A DNA stretch of 64,000 nucleotides from Diplonema papillatum (lineage: Eukaryota > Euglenozoa > Diplonemea > Diplonemida > Diplonemidae): assembly GCA_030068145.1 (NCBI GenBank), contig JAPJBO010000084.1:248001-312000 (forward strand), read 5' to 3'. The notes under the pieces are model-generated. The model was not told where the DNA came from and did no database searches. It saw nothing but the letters and a program-made list of their open reading frames with translations. This document shows positions 61,583-64,000 of the stretch, in pieces (position 1 is the stretch's first letter; every line of letters begins with the position of its first letter). The translations under genes and the position numbers were made by a program.

Positions 61583-63001
61583 CTGCACATGGCACAAAAC
61601 GAGTGAAAAATAGTTGAGCAACGTATGTTGGGTGTCGTGGGGAAAAGCCGGGGTCATCACATTCTCGGGAGGTTTCTCGGCGGCGTTCGCACTTGCCCGA
61701 AGAGAAGAAGCTGAACCACAAGAAATAAAACGAAACGAATTCTGCTTCCCTCTCTCCCCAGTGTTCTGCCTTAACATTAAACACACGATTTCCTGCTCCC
61801 GCCAGGGCTATGCTGGCAAGTACATGAAAGCGGAACCGTCTCCTTAGTTCCGCTCTTTCAGGTGCACCCTGCAACAGCGTTTCCTAACCAAGCCGCTTCC
61901 TTGAAAGTATGGAAGCTGAAACGGAACCTGGAAACGTGTTCACTTGCCATCTTCCCCCGGGCCAGTGTTGGCACAGTGTTGGCCCCAGGCGTGCAGACGC
62001 CTGCGGCTGCAGGTTTCTTTTTCGCAAACACCGCAGGGAATAGGCGACTAGACCGCCCACGAATGCGGTGGAGTCGGAAAGCCTAACGTGCCCGAAGGCA
62101 AAATCGACTCCACCCCCTCCCCTTTCGCGAGCAAAAGCGGAGCATAACACACCTCCTTTTATCTATCTGTTCTGCCAATCTGGGGATTTAAGGCACCCCC
62201 ATCGTTTACGGTCGGCATACTGAAGGGGTCTGGCGGATCCAATCCCAACCCTTTACGGACGGAGGGGAGGGAGGCTGTCCAGGGCGCAGAAAGCCTCCTG
62301 GGAAATCTGTGTGGGTCAAACTCGAGAGTTTAAGATGGGAAATCTGGAGAAAGGTTTCGTACCACATCTCCACACAAGCAAACATTGATTCTGTTTGACG
62401 TATCTTTACTCTGGCCCAGTGTCCGAACTCAAACTCGAGTTTTGGCTTCTTCGACACATCTGTATGGCCCCCGTCCGTAAGGGGTTAAACGCGGTCACGC
62501 ACGTTACGCTGTGTGTATGCAAAGCAGCATGGTGTGTCGCGGCGAGGAGAGCCACGGCTCTACAACCTGCACGGAGAACTGCACTGCAGTCTGCTGTGCC
62601 GTGTATGGCGCTGCAAAAATCTCTCATGTTGCAACTGCTGGGAAACTACGCCTTACAATGATGGGCGGGGTCCGAAGACGGCAACCCTGGATGGAGGATA
62701 CAGGGTGGAACCCAACCTCAGATGCTAGACTTCAAATGAGGATGCGCCTGGGACACATCCGAAAAGCGTGGGTGCTTCAACCAAAACGCGTGTAAATGCA
62801 CACCCGGCAAGCGGATACCAGATCCACATCCGCTCGTCGGGTGCTCCAGCTTTCAGCGCATTACCGATCTTAAAAAAAGACTGGGCGGGGGAATATGTAG
62901 CATCTTGCGGGTTGCACCGTGAAGGCTAAAGTGTCGCTTGCCCGAGTGTGTTTTGGTAGTTGAACAGAAATTCCTAGCCCCAACAAAAAGAATCACCAAA
63001 A
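61583..63001. other. Intergenic DNA with family P fragments
   Basis: 62670-62860 contains CGGGTGTGC/GCACACCCG-type arms and AAAACGCGTGTAAATGCACA, shared with 6275-6295. A short inverted repeat CGTGCAGACGCCTGCGGCTGCAGG lies at about 61990. No exon I would support. Confidence 0.45.
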
Positions 63002-63215
63002 GAAATACTCGAGGGGCTGCCTTGTGCTTACTTCGAAGGGGGCTAGAGGGGGAGAAACAAAACAACCACAAAATGGGTCTTTTTTGTTGAACGCTGACGC
63101 CCGCCACTGAACCCAGATTCACCTGTGTTTCGTGTGGGCTACAGCACATTTACCTCCTTACCATTTTTTGCAGCTGGCAACCTCCTCAAGTATTTCCTAC
63201 AAAGGTGCTTATACA
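63002..63215 (-). mobile_element. Element A, copy 7, its head interrupted by element C
   Basis: GAAATACTCGAGGGGCTGCC to CCTCCTCAAGTATTTC (63196), followed by the head CTACAAAGGTGCTTATACA. Element C is inserted in that head. Confidence 0.88.
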
Positions 63216-63507
63216 GAGAGAAAAAGAGAGAAAAGGCCGCTCCTGGTCCAGGAACGTGACGGTCAACCACAGCTTGCAAAGCTTGAGTCGGAGGCAGCAC
63301 AGTGCCACAACCCCGTCCGCTCTGCCGTGGCTGACCGTCTCGACGAGCTTGTGTTCAGCGCAAGCGCCAGAGCCCCAAGGTGCGCCACGCCTTGATGCTT
63401 TAGTTTGGGAAATCGGTAGCCACTTGACCCGTAGGCCCGTGGCTCTGCAGTACCGCCGAACACGTGCAGCTTGGCTCCCGTGTAGCAGGCTTTCCCTGGT
63501 ACCTACT
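63216..63507 (+). mobile_element. Element C (SINE-like), copy 4, with 11-bp target-site duplication, nested in element A
   Basis: Flanked by GTGCTTATACA at 63205-63215 and 63508-63518. Begins GAGAGAAAAAGAGAGAAAAG, ends CCCTGGTACCTACT. The target is the conserved head of element A, so the pre-insertion sequence is known. Confidence 0.93.
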
Positions 63508-63603
63508 GTGCTTATACAAAAAAAAAGAAAAAAATTGGCTGACTTACTACTCTGGGCGAAAGAAGTGCGGTCCGCCCCCTGTGTGCAGGAGGGGGTCCGG
63601 CCA

Positions 63604-63735
63604 GCCTCAGAAGGCTGGAGCTAAGGTTGAAGTTCAGGCGGGTTTCACACACCCGCTTATTTTGAGTGTACACATTTACACGCGTCATGGGGTGTGGCAC
63701 GCCCTCTTTGACTCCAGATTCTGAGGCTGTAATCC
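63604..63735. mobile_element. Family P inverted-repeat element
   Basis: CCAGCCTCAGAAGGCTGGAG at the left; CTCCAGATTCTGAGGCTG at the right; inside, GCGGGTTTCACACACCCGC and TACACGCGTCATGGGGTGTG. About 130 bp. Confidence 0.6.
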
Positions 63736-64000
63736 GCCGTGCGTGCGCTGGTGCGGGGAGAGGGGCACGTTGGGTGATATATCACTCCGTCGTGAACCAC
63801 CTACGGCGCTGCTGGGCCGACTCCGACTAAGCAACAGCGTTCATTTTTGCGGGGTTGCCTCCACACTTTTCGGCCAGTTCTCGAGCTGGGGTTTCACCAT
63901 CATCAGAGCAATCTTTCCATTGCCGCCTTTGAAGGTGGGAGAGTCAACGTGCCCACACTCTTCAATTCCCGCTTTCTTGTGTCGAACAAATGCAATTTGG
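63736..64000. other. Window end; head of repeat S
   Basis: No gene seen. The last 23 bases (TCTTGTGTCGAACAAATGCA...) match the beginning of repeat S at 32738. Confidence 0.5.

Overview
The window is nuclear DNA of a eukaryote, probably a free-living unicellular protist. Real coding segments are GC-rich with strongly G/C-ending codons and long Ala/Arg/Gly/Pro/Gln runs. They are split by GT...AG introns and sit in AT-richer DNA full of homopolymers, microsatellites and short inverted-repeat elements. TAA, TAG and TGA all seem to act as stops: one predicted ER protein ends in NDEL-TAA and the RRM gene ends in TGA. There are no operons, Shine-Dalgarno sites or bacterial genes. I cannot fix the lineage. 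Eukaryotic SSU and LSU rRNA-like scraps are present but too diverged to place it.

Five loci look like genuine genes. (1) 1-2006: the 3' part of an RRM RNA-binding protein in two exons, with a (CA)n microsatellite running up to the 3' splice site. (2) 40653-41279: an intact intronless 208-aa protein of unknown function inside a cluster of broken copies (40.0-42.75 kb). (3) 43989-45128: a 379-aa secreted, Cys-rich, NDEL-terminated protein (saposin/Canopy-like), preceded by a truncated tandem duplicate. (4) 48131-60571: a six-exon gene of about 2446 codons encoding N-terminal TPRs, a long low-complexity middle and a large array of IQ (calmodulin-binding) motifs; every intron is phase 0. (5) A set of shorter orphan exons on either strand (about 9.3, 10.7-11.9, 17.8-18.8, 20.4, 23.5, 28.6, 29.5, 30.3, 36.9, 47.7 and 61.5 kb). 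These have coding composition and often splice-like edges, but I cannot join them into genes.

Most of the rest is repeats. I can define a SINE-like element (C) with 11-12 bp target-site duplications at three insertions; two short elements (A, about 195 bp; B, about 290 bp) that share related terminal inverted repeats; a 277-bp hAT-type MITE with perfect 15-bp termini and an 8-bp duplication; several other inverted-repeat families (Q, T, L, G, P, M); and expanded minisatellites (22 bp x ~36, 27/18 bp composite x 25, 31 bp x 6, 32 bp x 3, a large CA block).

The most interesting interplay is between genes and elements. Intron 1 of the TPR/IQ gene carries several partial copies of that gene's own exon-1 end, two of them joined to the left end of element A. 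This is a Pack-MITE-like arrangement at or next to its source gene. The 40-45 kb block shows repeated local tandem duplication followed by decay.
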